Shown here piece after piece: positions 27,795 to 36,674 of a stretch of 64,000 nt of DNA (positions within the stretch are counted from its first letter, which is position 1; each line of letters begins with the position of its first letter). The translations under genes and the position numbers were made by a program. The stretch comes from Paraburkholderia xenovorans LB400 (GTDB taxonomy: Bacteria > Pseudomonadota > Gammaproteobacteria > Burkholderiales > Burkholderiaceae): positions 4,712,001 to 4,776,000 of the forward strand of contig NC_007951.1 of assembly GCF_000013645.1 (NCBI RefSeq), given 5' to 3'. The notes beneath the pieces were generated by a model. The model was not told the DNA's origin. It was given only the letters and a program-made list of their open reading frames with translations, and did no database searches.

Positions 27795-28859
27795 ATGAGT
27801 TCGCCGGACTTCAGCGCGGGACGCGAGTTACGCACGCAAGGCGCCCGCATCGCAGGCGTCGTGTCGTGCGTGCCCTCGAAACAGGTGGATAACGACTACT
27901 TCGTCGAGAGGTTCGACGCATCCGCCGTCCGCGATGTGGTCAAGATGATCGGTGTCAACCGGCGCCGCTGGGCAGACGCGCAGACGAGCGCCGGTGATCT
28001 GTGCCGCAAGGCCGGCGAGAAGCTGCTTGCCGGACTCGGCTGGCAGGCGGACTCGATCGACGCGCTCATTTTCGTGTCTCAAACGCCGAACTACCGCTTG
28101 CCCGCCACGGCGTTCGTATTGCAGGCGGAGCTCGATCTGCCGGCATCGTGTCTCGCGCTGGACATCAATCTCGGCTGCTCTGGCTATCCGCAGGCGCTGT
28201 GGCTCGGCATGAACCTGATCCAGACGGGCGCGGCAAAGCGCGTGCTGCTGGCGGTGGGCGACACGATCAGCAAGATGATCGACCCGACCGACCGCTCGAC
28301 CTCGCTGCTGTTCGGCGACGCCGGCACGATGACGGCGCTGGAGACCTCGAACGGCGATGCGGCCGCCCACTTCATCATCGGTGCGGACGGCAAGGGCGCG
28401 CGCAATCTGATCGTGCCGTCGGGCGGCTTCAAGCCGTATGACGCCGCGGCCGACGAGCGCATGGCCGGCAAGTCGCCGGAATGCCTGTTCATGGACGGTG
28501 GCGAGATTTTCAATTTCACGCTGAACGCGGTGCCGAAGCTGGTCTCACGCACGCTCGACATTGCCGGCCGCGACAAGGACTCGTACGACGCGTTCCTGTT
28601 CCATCAGGCCAATCTGTTCATGCTCAAGCATCTGGCCAAAAAGGCTGGCTTGCCGGCCGAACGCGTGCCGGTCAATATCGGCGAGTACGGCAACACGAGC
28701 TGCGCGTCGATTCCTCTATTGATCACCACCGAACTGAAAGACCGCCTGAAGGAAGAGACGCTGCAACTAGGCATGTTTGGCTTCGGCGTCGGATATTCGT
28801 GGGCATCGGCGGCACTTGCGGTCGGACCGCTCAACATCGTGGACACGATCGAGACATGA
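27795..28859 (+). CDS. 3-oxoacyl-ACP synthase III family protein (second copy)
   Basis: This is a 354-residue KAS III homologue distinct from the first copy but with the same complete triad: Cys128 in LDINLGCSGYPQ, His270 in LFHQANLFM and Asn300 in YGNTSCAS. ATG 27795 follows GGAG. The two enzymes may act in sequence, may form a heterodimer, or one may work as an acyltransferase. Its stop overlaps the SDR start (ATGA). Confidence 0.9.
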   Translation: MSSPDFSAGRELRTQGARIAGVVSCVPSKQVDNDYFVERFDASAVRDVVKMIGVNRRRWADAQTSAGDLCRKAGEKLLAGLGWQADSIDALIFVSQTPNYRLPATAFVLQAELDLPASCLALDINLGCSGYPQALWLGMNLIQTGAAKRVLLAVGDTISKMIDPTDRSTSLLFGDAGTMTALETSNGDAAAHFIIGADGKGARNLIVPSGGFKPYDAAADERMAGKSPECLFMDGGEIFNFTLNAVPKLVSRTLDIAGRDKDSYDAFLFHQANLFMLKHLAKKAGLPAERVPVNIGEYGNTSCASIPLLITTELKDRLKEETLQLGMFGFGVGYSWASAALAVGPLNIVDTIET

Positions 28860-29620
28860 CACTCTTCGCTGACAACTGCCTCGCCGGCGGCCGCTATCTC
28901 GTGACCGGCGCGTCGTCGGGTATCGGCCAGGCGAGCGCGCAACTGATTGCCCGCCTGGGCGGACATGTGATTGCCGCCGGGCGCGACGAGGCCCGCCTTC
29001 AGGCAACGCTCGCCGGGCTCCACGGCAGCGGCCACGCAGCCGCTGCGGCGTCGCTCGTCGACGCCGATCAGACCGCCGAATGGGTAAGCCATCTCGCCGA
29101 GACGCACGGTGCCTTTGCCGGCGTGTTTCATGCGGCGGGCGTCGAGTTGATTCGCCCCGCGAAGCTGACCAGGCAGGAACAACTGGATCAGGTGTTCGGC
29201 AGCAGCCTGTATGCCGCGTTCGGAATTGCCCGCGCCGGCAGCAAGAAGAATGTCATCGTGGACGGCGGCTCGCTTGTCTTCATGTCGTCAGTAGCCGGCT
29301 CGACGGGCCAGGCAGGCATGACCGCTTACTCCGCCGCCAAGGCCGCCGTCGACGGTCTGGTCCGCTCGCTGGCCTGTGAAATGGCGCCGCGCAAGATTCG
29401 CGTCAATTCGATCGCGGCCGGCGCGGTCCACACCGCCATGCATGACCGGCTCACGGGCGGCAGCCCGGATGAAGCACTCGCCGCTTACGAGAAGAGCCAC
29501 CTGCTCGGCTTCGGCGAAGCCGACGATGTCGCACAATCCGCACTGTTTCTGCTGAGCGGAGCGAGCCGCTGGATCACCGGCACGACGCTGGTCGTCGACG
29601 GCGGATACAAGGTTCGATGA
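28856..29620 (+). CDS. SDR-family 3-oxoacyl-ACP reductase-like protein
   Basis: This is a 254-residue short-chain dehydrogenase with the NAD(P) motif VTGASSGIGQAS, the active-site YSAAK, the Ser in MSSVAGSTG and the C-terminal GTTLVVDGGY of FabG-like reductases. It probably reduces a 3-ketoacyl-ACP made by the KAS III enzymes to a 3-hydroxyacyl group, as proposed for VioR. The start overlaps the upstream stop and the end overlaps the next start, so translation is coupled through three genes. Confidence 0.9.
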   Translation: MTLFADNCLAGGRYLVTGASSGIGQASAQLIARLGGHVIAAGRDEARLQATLAGLHGSGHAAAAASLVDADQTAEWVSHLAETHGAFAGVFHAAGVELIRPAKLTRQEQLDQVFGSSLYAAFGIARAGSKKNVIVDGGSLVFMSSVAGSTGQAGMTAYSAAKAAVDGLVRSLACEMAPRKIRVNSIAAGAVHTAMHDRLTGGSPDEALAAYEKSHLLGFGEADDVAQSALFLLSGASRWITGTTLVVDGGYKVR

Positions 29621-30252
29621 TGGTGAAGCGACTGATCGTGGCCGGCTGCGGAGCCTTCGCGCGCGAGTTGATCAACTGGGCGCAAGATGCAGCCGATGCG
29701 GGGCGCGGCCCAGCCATCAGCGCTTTTCTCGACGCCAACCCGGCCGCGCTGCAAGACTATCCATACCAGCTCGAATGGCAGGGCGATATCGACGACTACC
29801 GCCCGCGGGATGGCGACGCCGTGCTCGTCGCTATCGGCGACCCAGCGGGCAAACATGCTGTGGTGGCGCGTCTGCGCGAACGCGGCGCCGTGTTCGCGAC
29901 GCTCGTGCATCCGAGCGCCGTCGTCGCCCGCTCTGCCGTGCTGGGCGAAGGCGTCATGGTGTGTCCTCAAGCGGTTATATCGGCTGACGCGCATGTCGGC
30001 GACTTCGTTGCGATCAACGTGCTGTCCAGCGTCGGCCATGACGTCAAGCTCGGCGCCTACTCGACGCTCAGCTCGCACGTGGATCTGACCGGCTACGTGC
30101 AAACCGGCGACGGAGTATTTTTCGGCAGCGGCGCGAAAATACTGCCCAAGCTGAAGATCGGCGCACGAGCGAAAATCGGCGCCGGCGCGATCGTGATGCG
30201 CTCAGTCGCCGAAGACGCCGTGATCTATGCCGCGCCGGCGAGGAAGCTCTGA
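29617..30252 (+). CDS. NeuD/PglD-like sugar N-acyltransferase
   Basis: This is a 211-residue protein. An N-terminal nucleotide-sugar-binding domain (KRLIVAGCGAFARELINW, VLVAIGDPAGKHAV) is followed by hexapeptide repeats of a left-handed beta-helix with the catalytic His in SSVGHDVKLG. NeuD, PglD and VioB-type enzymes acylate amino groups of nucleotide sugars with acyl-CoA or acyl-ACP. Here it is the likely step that puts the KAS III/ACP/SDR product on the amino sugar made by the DegT enzyme. Confidence 0.88.
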   Translation: MMVKRLIVAGCGAFARELINWAQDAADAGRGPAISAFLDANPAALQDYPYQLEWQGDIDDYRPRDGDAVLVAIGDPAGKHAVVARLRERGAVFATLVHPSAVVARSAVLGEGVMVCPQAVISADAHVGDFVAINVLSSVGHDVKLGAYSTLSSHVDLTGYVQTGDGVFFGSGAKILPKLKIGARAKIGAGAIVMRSVAEDAVIYAAPARKL

Positions 30253-30253
30253 A

Positions 30254-31345
30254 ATGACCCTCGATCGCCTTTTGTTCGAACAGTACTGGCATCTCGGCTG
30301 TCATCGCCGCGAACTTGCCAACGACGGCGACTTCGTCAAATTCGACGGGGTGTTGGGCGAAGTCGTATTGTTCAACGACAACGGCGAGATCGTTGCATTC
30401 GACAATACCTGTCCGCATCGCGGCGCGCGAATCTATAGCGATGCGCACGGCAACCGGCCGGCGACATGCAGCTATCACGGCTGGACGTATAAGCACGGCA
30501 CGATCATCGTGCCGGAAAAAGAGCGCTTCAAATCGTGCGAGCTCGACCGCGCACGCTTCAACACATTCCAGGTCGACTGGTGCGGCGATTTCGTGTTCTT
30601 TGCAATCAAACCGCGCTCGGGCCTGTATGAACAGTTGGGCAGGACCGCGGAGCTTCTGGAGAACATTTCGTTCAACGTCGACCAACGGCTCGACCTGAAC
30701 CGTTACAACTACGAGTGCTATTGGCCGCTCGCCGTCGAGAACGCACTCGAGCCGTATCACATCGCCGCGGTGCACTCGGAAACGCTCGCCACGCTGGAAC
30801 TGGGCGATGGAGAAAACGTGTTCGACGAGATGAACTCGATCTGGTACGCGCCACTCGGCAACACACGCCTCGCCAATCAGTTAGCTCGTCTGCGCAAACT
30901 GTTCAACATCGACTATCAGTACGGGGGATATATGAGCATTTATATCTTCCCGTTCACGATGATTTCTTCGACATACGGCTACTCGTATTCGCTGCAAAAT
31001 TTCTTCCCCGCTGCGCAAGGTCAGGGCTTGACGCACTTCACGAGCCGCCTGTACGCATCGAACACGCTGAATGACAACGCCGCGCGCATGCTCGACACGT
31101 TTTTCGAATCGACGGTGCGAATGAACCGCAAGGTGTTCGAGGAAGATCACGAAATCTGCAAATTGCTACCGAAAGAAAGCTGGTCGACGAACGCGCTCCG
31201 CTTTCCTTCGGACGCGGAAGTGAAGATCGACCACTTCAGGCAATCGTGCCGCGCCGTCGGCGAGACGAGCGAGGCCGTGTTGCACCAGATCCAGACGTCG
31301 ATCGACGAAGCCACTTCGCTGCAGGCGACCAGCACCGTCGATTGA
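30254..31345 (+). CDS. Rieske non-haem iron oxygenase
   Basis: This is a 363-residue oxygenase alpha-subunit-like protein. The Rieske [2Fe-2S] ligands are Cys53-His55 in TCPHRGA and Cys72-His75 in CSYHGW. The mononuclear iron site shows NALEPYHIAAVH with His169 and His174. The enzyme needs an external reductase, which is not in the window. It starts 1 base after the acyltransferase stop, so it belongs to the cassette. It probably hydroxylates the acyl chain, the sugar or another small molecule; the substrate is unknown. Rieske enzymes are not among the usual flagellin-glycosylation genes I know. Confidence 0.88.
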   Translation: MTLDRLLFEQYWHLGCHRRELANDGDFVKFDGVLGEVVLFNDNGEIVAFDNTCPHRGARIYSDAHGNRPATCSYHGWTYKHGTIIVPEKERFKSCELDRARFNTFQVDWCGDFVFFAIKPRSGLYEQLGRTAELLENISFNVDQRLDLNRYNYECYWPLAVENALEPYHIAAVHSETLATLELGDGENVFDEMNSIWYAPLGNTRLANQLARLRKLFNIDYQYGGYMSIYIFPFTMISSTYGYSYSLQNFFPAAQGQGLTHFTSRLYASNTLNDNAARMLDTFFESTVRMNRKVFEEDHEICKLLPKESWSTNALRFPSDAEVKIDHFRQSCRAVGETSEAVLHQIQTSIDEATSLQATSTVD

Positions 31346-31532
31346 AGCCGGCACCCTTGCGTAACCCGCCCGATCCGACCGGGAAGGAACGGCTGTGCGG
31401 CGAATGGCAGACGGATACCGTCTATTCGCAGGCCAACTATATTCGCTACTTCGTCAATTCGCGCGTGTTGTAGCTCATCAAATATGAGAAGAGCGTGCCA
31501 AAGCGGGTAAGGTGCACGCTCGGCGTGCCGCG

Positions 31533-32507
31533 TTACTGAAAAGTCGCATTGACCGACAGTTGCACCGCATTGCCCTTCGGCCGGTTGCTGGTGTTGAATT
31601 CGTTGACCCACCGCAGCGAAGCCGATACGGGCGTTTTCTGGATCTTGCCCGACCACGTGACCATCGGCCCGAGGCCGACGGAATGGCCCTGACTGCCTCC
31701 GACGACGTCCGCGATGCCACCGCTGTCTTTGCCGATCTGCTGGATGTAGCCACCCACCACGCCGACACCCCAGCCGTTGCTGAAGCGCTTGAGCGCAAGC
31801 AGATCGAGCACGCTGACCGGCGCGTTGTGATAATGGGTGTCGTTATTGGGCGTGTAGAACTCGAGGCCATAGTTCAACGACAACTCGATGTTCTCTTTCG
31901 GCAGCAGTTTCGTATAGGCGATTGTCGGCGTGAAGGTCCACGTGTTCTGCCCGGCATTGGCGAGCCGGTTAGGGTTATACGCGCCGGTCGGCGCGTAGAT
32001 CTGCACACTCAGCGCGATATGGTCGGTTTTGGTCAGGTGATAGCCGGCGATAACCGGCGTGAAGAAGAAATCGGCGAACTGCGTGCCGTGGTCGTTCGGC
32101 AAACGGCCATGAAATGACGAAATGTCCGTGTACTGGACTGGCACGCCGAACGAGGACGCGAAGTTCCAGCCGCCCACGGTAATGCCCCACGTCTTGATTG
32201 CCGCGAGGATGGTGTATTCGGCTGCTGCGTCGACGCCGGCCGTGACCTGACCGGCGATCGGAATCGACTTGCTCGCGCCCAGCGAGCCTTCGTAATAGAT
32301 TGTGGCGGCGGTCACGATCCAGTCGCTGGTGGGCGGCACGATGCCGCCATAGGGCGTCACCTGCATACCTGTGATTGGCCGGCCAATGCCGCCTTCAGTC
32401 GCCCACGCTGTTTGGAAGAGACTGACGCCGGCAGCGGCCAGAAGTGCGCCCTTGCACAGTTGGGCGACAAGCCGCCTCGTTGGGAATAAACAGTTAGGTT
32501 GACTCAT
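31533..32507 (-). CDS. SphA-like outer-membrane protein (phenol MetA-degradation family)
   Basis: This is a 324-residue beta-barrel-type protein with a signal peptide ending near TAWA. The pattern of alternating hydrophobic strands and the segments GGIGRPITGMQVTPYGGIVPP and FFFTPVIAGYHLTKTDHIALSVQIYAPTGAYN match the SphA/Phenol_MetA_deg family. Members are proposed to take up hydrophobic compounds. It ends in a C-terminal Phe (NATFQ preceded by aromatic/hydrophobic strands). The start is ATG 32507, with GAGGA upstream. It converges on the glycosylation cassette and seems unrelated to it; a weak GAGCGTGC/GCACGCTC hairpin lies between (31491-31521). Confidence 0.82.
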   Translation of the reverse strand: MSQPNCLFPTRRLVAQLCKGALLAAAGVSLFQTAWATEGGIGRPITGMQVTPYGGIVPPTSDWIVTAATIYYEGSLGASKSIPIAGQVTAGVDAAAEYTILAAIKTWGITVGGWNFASSFGVPVQYTDISSFHGRLPNDHGTQFADFFFTPVIAGYHLTKTDHIALSVQIYAPTGAYNPNRLANAGQNTWTFTPTIAYTKLLPKENIELSLNYGLEFYTPNNDTHYHNAPVSVLDLLALKRFSNGWGVGVVGGYIQQIGKDSGGIADVVGGSQGHSVGLGPMVTWSGKIQKTPVSASLRWVNEFNTSNRPKGNAVQLSVNATFQ

Positions 32508-33607
32508 AATCGTCCTCATCAAATAGAAGTTCGGCATTCTCACTCCGGCCGAACTACATCTGGACCGTCTGCGTCGCAAAGCCGCACGCGTGCAGGCGCA
32601 CGCCCTTGTTTGTCGCACGGTTGGCGGCAGCGCCCTGTTGTCATCGAGTATTGCCTGCTTAATAGGACCGTGGGCGCGCAAGGACAGGAAGAACTTTTCA
32701 TTAGCCGGCGCCTGCAACCAATTGGCAAACTTTTGTCTTCACGGAAGCCTCGTGTGTTGCACGTAGGACGCGAGCAAACCGTCTGAATTGAACTGCGGGT
32801 CTTTGATCTTCTTGCGTAGCGCGTAGCGGTTCTGTAGGCGGAGTGAAAAAAAGTGACGTGCGTTATACACCTATACACCGTTAGTGACCGGGGCCCCTGG
32901 CAAGCGCCGTAGCCGATCTTTAGCGTAGCTCACAGTGTAGCGCCGCTGCCATCAAGAAATTGCCCCAATGTGTCGGTGTCCGAATAAAAACACTGTGCCT
33001 CGTTCGCGTTGTTGACAGTGACATTCGACTTCGCTATTGCCGTTCGTGTGTAGCAGTCGTTGATCGGATCTCGTCCACGGATGTTCTTATTGGCGAGCGC
33101 CTGCTTTTGCCTGATGCGAATTTGTCTAAAAGTGATGTTGGCGTTCGCATCTCCGATTTAAATCGAATTCATTTTGCGCGCTTGTTCATGCCGCCCGGTG
33201 ACCATGTACGGGTGGACGACGGACCACGCGGAAGAGGCGTGCTATGTCACTTGAACAATCGGGAAAGGCGGCGCAGCGGTGTACGGGACTTGCATGAGCG
33301 CTCCTTGAAAACGAGAAACGCCGCATCAAACGAAGCATGCGGAAAGTGGACGATTCACCACGCTGGCATCGTTGGGAATACTAGCAATGTTTCCCGGCTT
33401 TATAGAGATAAATTTGTAACGCGGCCGAGGCGCCGCGCTCGAGCTGCGCGTCGTCCGGCCTCCTGAAATATTCAATTGGTATTTGTGCTGGCGGCACACG
33501 CTCCGCCGCTGTCCGCAAAAAATTCTGCAAAGGCTGCAATAAGCGCCTTGCGCCCATTAGACTGGCGCTCGTTCAAGGTTCGATCCACCGCTTTCGATGA
33601 GGCTTTC
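32508..33607. other. 1.1-kb stretch without a convincing gene
   Basis: This stretch is less GC-rich than its neighbours. It has open frames but none with a ribosome-binding site, codon bias or recognisable domain. It contains the divergent promoters for the SphA-like gene and the HAD lipoprotein gene. It could be decayed sequence. Confidence 0.5.
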
Positions 33608-34684
33608 ATGATTCACACGCTGTACCGGTATTGCATTGCCTTTACCGTCGTATTTCTCAGCGCCTGCTCCGTTACGCCGCGCCAGGACGCAAGCGAGTCG
33701 CAGGCAGGCGCGTCGGCGGCCGCGACATTGGCATCGTGGAACGACACCAGGACCAAACGCTCGATCGTCGATTTCGTCACGCTCGTGACCACGCCCGAAT
33801 CCAGGGACTTCATCCCGAGCGCCGACCGCATCGCCGTGTTCGACAACGACGGCACGCTGTGGCCGGAGCAACCCGTGCGGGTACAACTGGTGTTCGCGCT
33901 GCAACGCGTGAAGACAGTGGCCGGACGGCATCCGGAGTGGAAGCGCCAGGAACCGTTCCGCTCGATCCTCAAAGGCAATCTCAGGAGTGTGGCGGCAAGC
34001 GGCGACGCCGGCTCCTTGCGGGTGTTGGCCGCGGCGCACGTGGGCATGACGAGCGAGCAGTTCGCCGCGCTCGCGCACGAATGGTTCGACTCCGCGAGCG
34101 ACCCGCGTTTCAACCGGCTTTATGCCGATCTCGCATATCAGCCCATGCTCGAATTGCTCGCCTACCTGCGCGCGAATGGCTTCAAAACCTATCTGGTGAC
34201 GGGCGGAGATGTCGAGTTCGTCCGCGAGGTGGCGCAGCGCATGTATGGCATTCCGCCCGAGCAGGTGATAGGCAGCACCGTCAGGTACCGGTATAGCCAG
34301 ACCAACGACGCGATTTCGCTGACGCGCCTCGCGCAGGTCGACACGCTGGTCGATGGCGCGGCCAAACCGCTTGCCATCGATCGCGTGATCGGCAGGCGTC
34401 CGGTGATCGCGTTCGGCAACGCGGATGGCGACGCGCCGATGCTCGAATGGACTTCGGCCGGCGACGGCCCGCGCCTTGCCGCGCTCGTGCATCACACGGA
34501 CGCGGAACGCGAATACCAGTACGACCACGCGTCGCAGAGCGGCAAGCTCGACAAAGGTCTGGACGAGGCCGCGGTAAAAGGCTGGCTGATCGTCGACATG
34601 AAGGATGACTGGAAGACGGTTTTCAAACCAGCCAACACGACAGCGCCGGGTGCAACGGGCGCAACGGGTGCAACGGTCAAGTGA
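33608..34684 (+). CDS. HAD-family phosphatase lipoprotein
   Basis: This is a 358-residue predicted lipoprotein. The N-terminus MIHTLYRYCIAFTVVFLSAC ends in a lipobox with Cys20, so it should be anchored in the envelope. The HAD motifs are VFDNDGTLWPEQ (nucleophile Asp and DxD), TYLVTGGD (motif II) and FGNADGDAPML (motif IV). The family resembles periplasmic haloacid-dehalogenase-like phosphoserine-phosphatase proteins; substrate unknown. ATG 33608 is chosen because it gives the signal sequence. The C-terminus has a short Gly-Ala-Thr repeat (GATGATGAT). Confidence 0.85.
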   Translation: MIHTLYRYCIAFTVVFLSACSVTPRQDASESQAGASAAATLASWNDTRTKRSIVDFVTLVTTPESRDFIPSADRIAVFDNDGTLWPEQPVRVQLVFALQRVKTVAGRHPEWKRQEPFRSILKGNLRSVAASGDAGSLRVLAAAHVGMTSEQFAALAHEWFDSASDPRFNRLYADLAYQPMLELLAYLRANGFKTYLVTGGDVEFVREVAQRMYGIPPEQVIGSTVRYRYSQTNDAISLTRLAQVDTLVDGAAKPLAIDRVIGRRPVIAFGNADGDAPMLEWTSAGDGPRLAALVHHTDAEREYQYDHASQSGKLDKGLDEAAVKGWLIVDMKDDWKTVFKPANTTAPGATGATGATVK

Positions 34685-34692
34685 GCGAGAAG

Positions 34693-34725
34693 CGCAGAAG
34701 GTCTGCCAGTGGGCTGCCTTCTGCG
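34693..34725. terminator. Hairpin between convergent genes
   Basis: CGCAGAAGG pairs with CCTTCTGCG over a 15-base loop, 9 bases after the HAD gene stop. There is no clear T run, so terminator function is moderate confidence. Confidence 0.5.
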
Positions 34726-34766
34726 ATCGTTCCGCTTGCCGCCAGGCGGCTCGTTGAGCGGCGCGT

Positions 34767-35777
34767 CTAGCGAGTCAGCGTAATGACCAGATAGGTCGCA
34801 TACAGCACGCCGCAAACCAGCAGCGCCCACACCGGCACACCGCGCGCGCGCACATTGATCCGCAGCCAGGCCGCGGCAGCGAGCGTGATCACGATGCCGG
34901 TCACCACTTCGATACGCGGCGTCCACGGCGTCAGCAGAATGCCGATCGCGGGCAGCAAGGTGCCCTGGAACACCATCGCACCGGTGATGTTGCCGAACGC
35001 CAGCGTATCCTTGCCGCGGCGAATCCACAGAATGCTGTTGACCTTCTCCGGCAGTTCGGTGGCGATCGGTATGATCAGCAGCGAGAGCAGCAGCGGCGAG
35101 ATACCGAGCGCCTGCGACACGCCGCGAACACCGTGGATGAAGCCCTCCGCGCCCCACACCAGCAGTGCCACGGCGAGCGCCAGTTGCGCCACGATCGTCA
35201 CGAGGTTGGTCGGCACGCCGAGACGCGAGATCAGCATCTTGCCCGGCGCTTCGGTGCCGTGACCGGCATCGACCAATTGATTCGATGCCCGGAAGGTCAT
35301 CACCACATACGTGACGTATACGCCGACCAGCGCCGCGCTGAAGAGGGCACGCACGAGCATCTGCTCGTGCGGCACGTACATTGCCGCCGCGGCCAGTACG
35401 AACGCGCACAGGAAGTAGTTGAGGTCGCGCGTAAAGCCCGTGCGTTCCGGCGCGACCCAGCCGCTCGCGCCGCGCGAACCGAGGATCGCGAGTGTCATGA
35501 GGAAGGTGGAGAGCGTGGAGAGCATCAGCGGCGCGCCGAGAATCGCGCCCACGCCGATCTCCTGATTGACCGCGCTATCGGTCGTGCCGCCGGCGATTGC
35601 CAGCAGCGGCACGAGGGTCTCGGGCAAAGCGGTGCCGACCGCGGCGAATAACGAGCCCGTCACGCCCTCGGAAATCCTGAGACGCTCGCCCAGGTGTTCG
35701 AGTGCGTTGGTGAAGAGTTCGGCGGCCACCAGAATGACCACCAGCATGACGGCGAGTTCGAGCAGGAGACCGGTCAT
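34767..35777 (-). CDS. CaCA-family cation exchanger
   Basis: This is a 336-residue inner-membrane protein with about ten membrane segments and the two inverted alpha-repeats of sodium/calcium-type exchangers: GSLFAAVGTALPETLVPLLA in the first half and LLSLLIIPIATELPEKVNSI in the second. The acidic residues within the repeats should bind the transported cation. A GGGGAG site precedes ATG 35777. The manganese-type riboswitch in its leader suggests manganese (or calcium/manganese) export rather than only calcium. Confidence 0.88.
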   Translation of the reverse strand: MTGLLLELAVMLVVILVAAELFTNALEHLGERLRISEGVTGSLFAAVGTALPETLVPLLAIAGGTTDSAVNQEIGVGAILGAPLMLSTLSTFLMTLAILGSRGASGWVAPERTGFTRDLNYFLCAFVLAAAAMYVPHEQMLVRALFSAALVGVYVTYVVMTFRASNQLVDAGHGTEAPGKMLISRLGVPTNLVTIVAQLALAVALLVWGAEGFIHGVRGVSQALGISPLLLSLLIIPIATELPEKVNSILWIRRGKDTLAFGNITGAMVFQGTLLPAIGILLTPWTPRIEVVTGIVITLAAAAWLRINVRARGVPVWALLVCGVLYATYLVITLTR

Positions 35778-35936
35778 ACGCTGCTCCCCGCAAGCACGGA
35801 AAGGTGGCGGCGTGGCAGACGGCGAGCGGGGAAGACTGGCAGGGCACAACGATGTATCACGAGGCAACTCCACGGTCGGACGTAGACGACAAACCAATGA
35901 CGCACCGCCGCCCGTCCGACCAGAACGAGGCAGTGC

Positions 35937-36044
35937 GTCAATGGTCTCGCCAAACCGACACGGCCGAACGCGCCATGACCTGCAAGGCCAAGTATGTTGA
36001 CGCGTTCTCCTTCAAACGATGAAGGAAGGCTACTCCCCAGTGAC
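35937..36044 (-). ncRNA. yybP-ykoY manganese riboswitch in the exchanger leader
   Basis: On the minus strand, GTCACTGG (36044-36037) pairs with CCATTGAC (35944-35937) as the closing helix. Directly inside it lie GGAGTAGCC on the 5' side and GGCGAGA on the 3' side, the conserved internal loop of yybP-ykoY RNAs. CAACATACTTGG in the middle matches the docked CAUAC loop. Just downstream, TGACGCAC (35940-35933) can pair with GTGCGTCA (35905-35898). That helix overlaps the closing helix, so it is a mutually exclusive expression platform. The start codon of the exchanger follows 120 bases later. Confidence 0.85.
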
Positions 36045-36095
36045 CGGGGGATTCTAACGGCATGGGACGCTTTCAACAACCTTGGCAGGGTGAAA

Positions 36096-36142
36096 TAGCG
36101 GCGGGGCGGCGGGGGCCTTGGAAACTCGCCGCCCCGCCGCTA
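36096..36142 (-). terminator. Strong 16-bp hairpin after the outer-membrane protein gene
   Basis: TAGCGGCGGGGCGGCG pairs perfectly with its complement 15 bases away. It lies 10 bases downstream of the minus-strand stop at 36153 and just before the riboswitch, so it probably insulates the exchanger leader from readthrough. Confidence 0.75.
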
Positions 36143-36152
36143 ATCGGGCAGA

Positions 36153-36674
36153 TCAATTGAAGTGATACTGCAGACCGATTGTGAAACTGTTATTTGTTCT
36201 TTTGGTGCCGTCGTGGTTGCTGGTGTCAGTTGTCCATTCGCCTACGGCGCTTATGTGTCTGGCAAATTTATATTCGACGCCCAGGCCCCAATGGAAGCGC
36301 GTGTCTGGATCGTCTCCGGTGAATCCGATGCGGACATAAGGCAATACCTGATTGAACGGCATGCCGAATTTTGCATCGATTCCGCCGTCCTTACAGGTTG
36401 TCGAGCCGTGATGTAAATCGGCAAAGGCCTCGGCGCCCACCACGAACCGGTTGACGTCGAAGTTATATCCGGCCGTGAAGCCGGGGAAAACTGTAGTGTG
36501 CGATGCTTTGCTGATGACACCGGAAGCGTTGGAGCTATTCACACCTACCTTGAAGCCGAGATATGGGCCGGCAAACTGGCTTGCGCCCATGAGAGGCGGC
36601 ACTGATTGCGCGTGCACAAGGTTGGACAGCATCATGACTGATGCAGTTAAAATCAATCGGATTGTTTTGTACAT
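36153..36674 (-). CDS. Small outer-membrane beta-barrel protein
   Basis: This is a 173-residue protein with a signal peptide (MYKTIRLILTASVMMLSNLVHA). An OmpX/OmpA-barrel-like body follows: FAGPYLGFKVGVNSS, FPGFTAGYNFDVNRFVVGAEAFAD, LPYVRIGFTGDDPDTRFHWGLGVEYKFARHISAVGEWT and a C-terminal IGLQYHF. These give the eight-stranded pattern with a terminal aromatic. The role is unknown. A start 6 codons upstream is possible. The gene marks the left edge of the accessory island. Confidence 0.8.
   Translation of the reverse strand: MYKTIRLILTASVMMLSNLVHAQSVPPLMGASQFAGPYLGFKVGVNSSNASGVISKASHTTVFPGFTAGYNFDVNRFVVGAEAFADLHHGSTTCKDGGIDAKFGMPFNQVLPYVRIGFTGDDPDTRFHWGLGVEYKFARHISAVGEWTTDTSNHDGTKRTNNSFTIGLQYHFN

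Noticed and set aside
31346..31473. Short frame after the Rieske gene ending ...TDTVYSQANYIRYFVNSRVL
   Set aside because: It looks somewhat protein-like at its C-terminus but has no start or ribosome-binding site of its own and no recognised family; could be a remnant, not supportable.
32960..33466. A 168-codon open frame on the plus strand between the SphA-like and HAD genes
   Set aside because: No ribosome-binding site, no codon bias, no recognisable domain; arginine-rich translation typical of chance frames.
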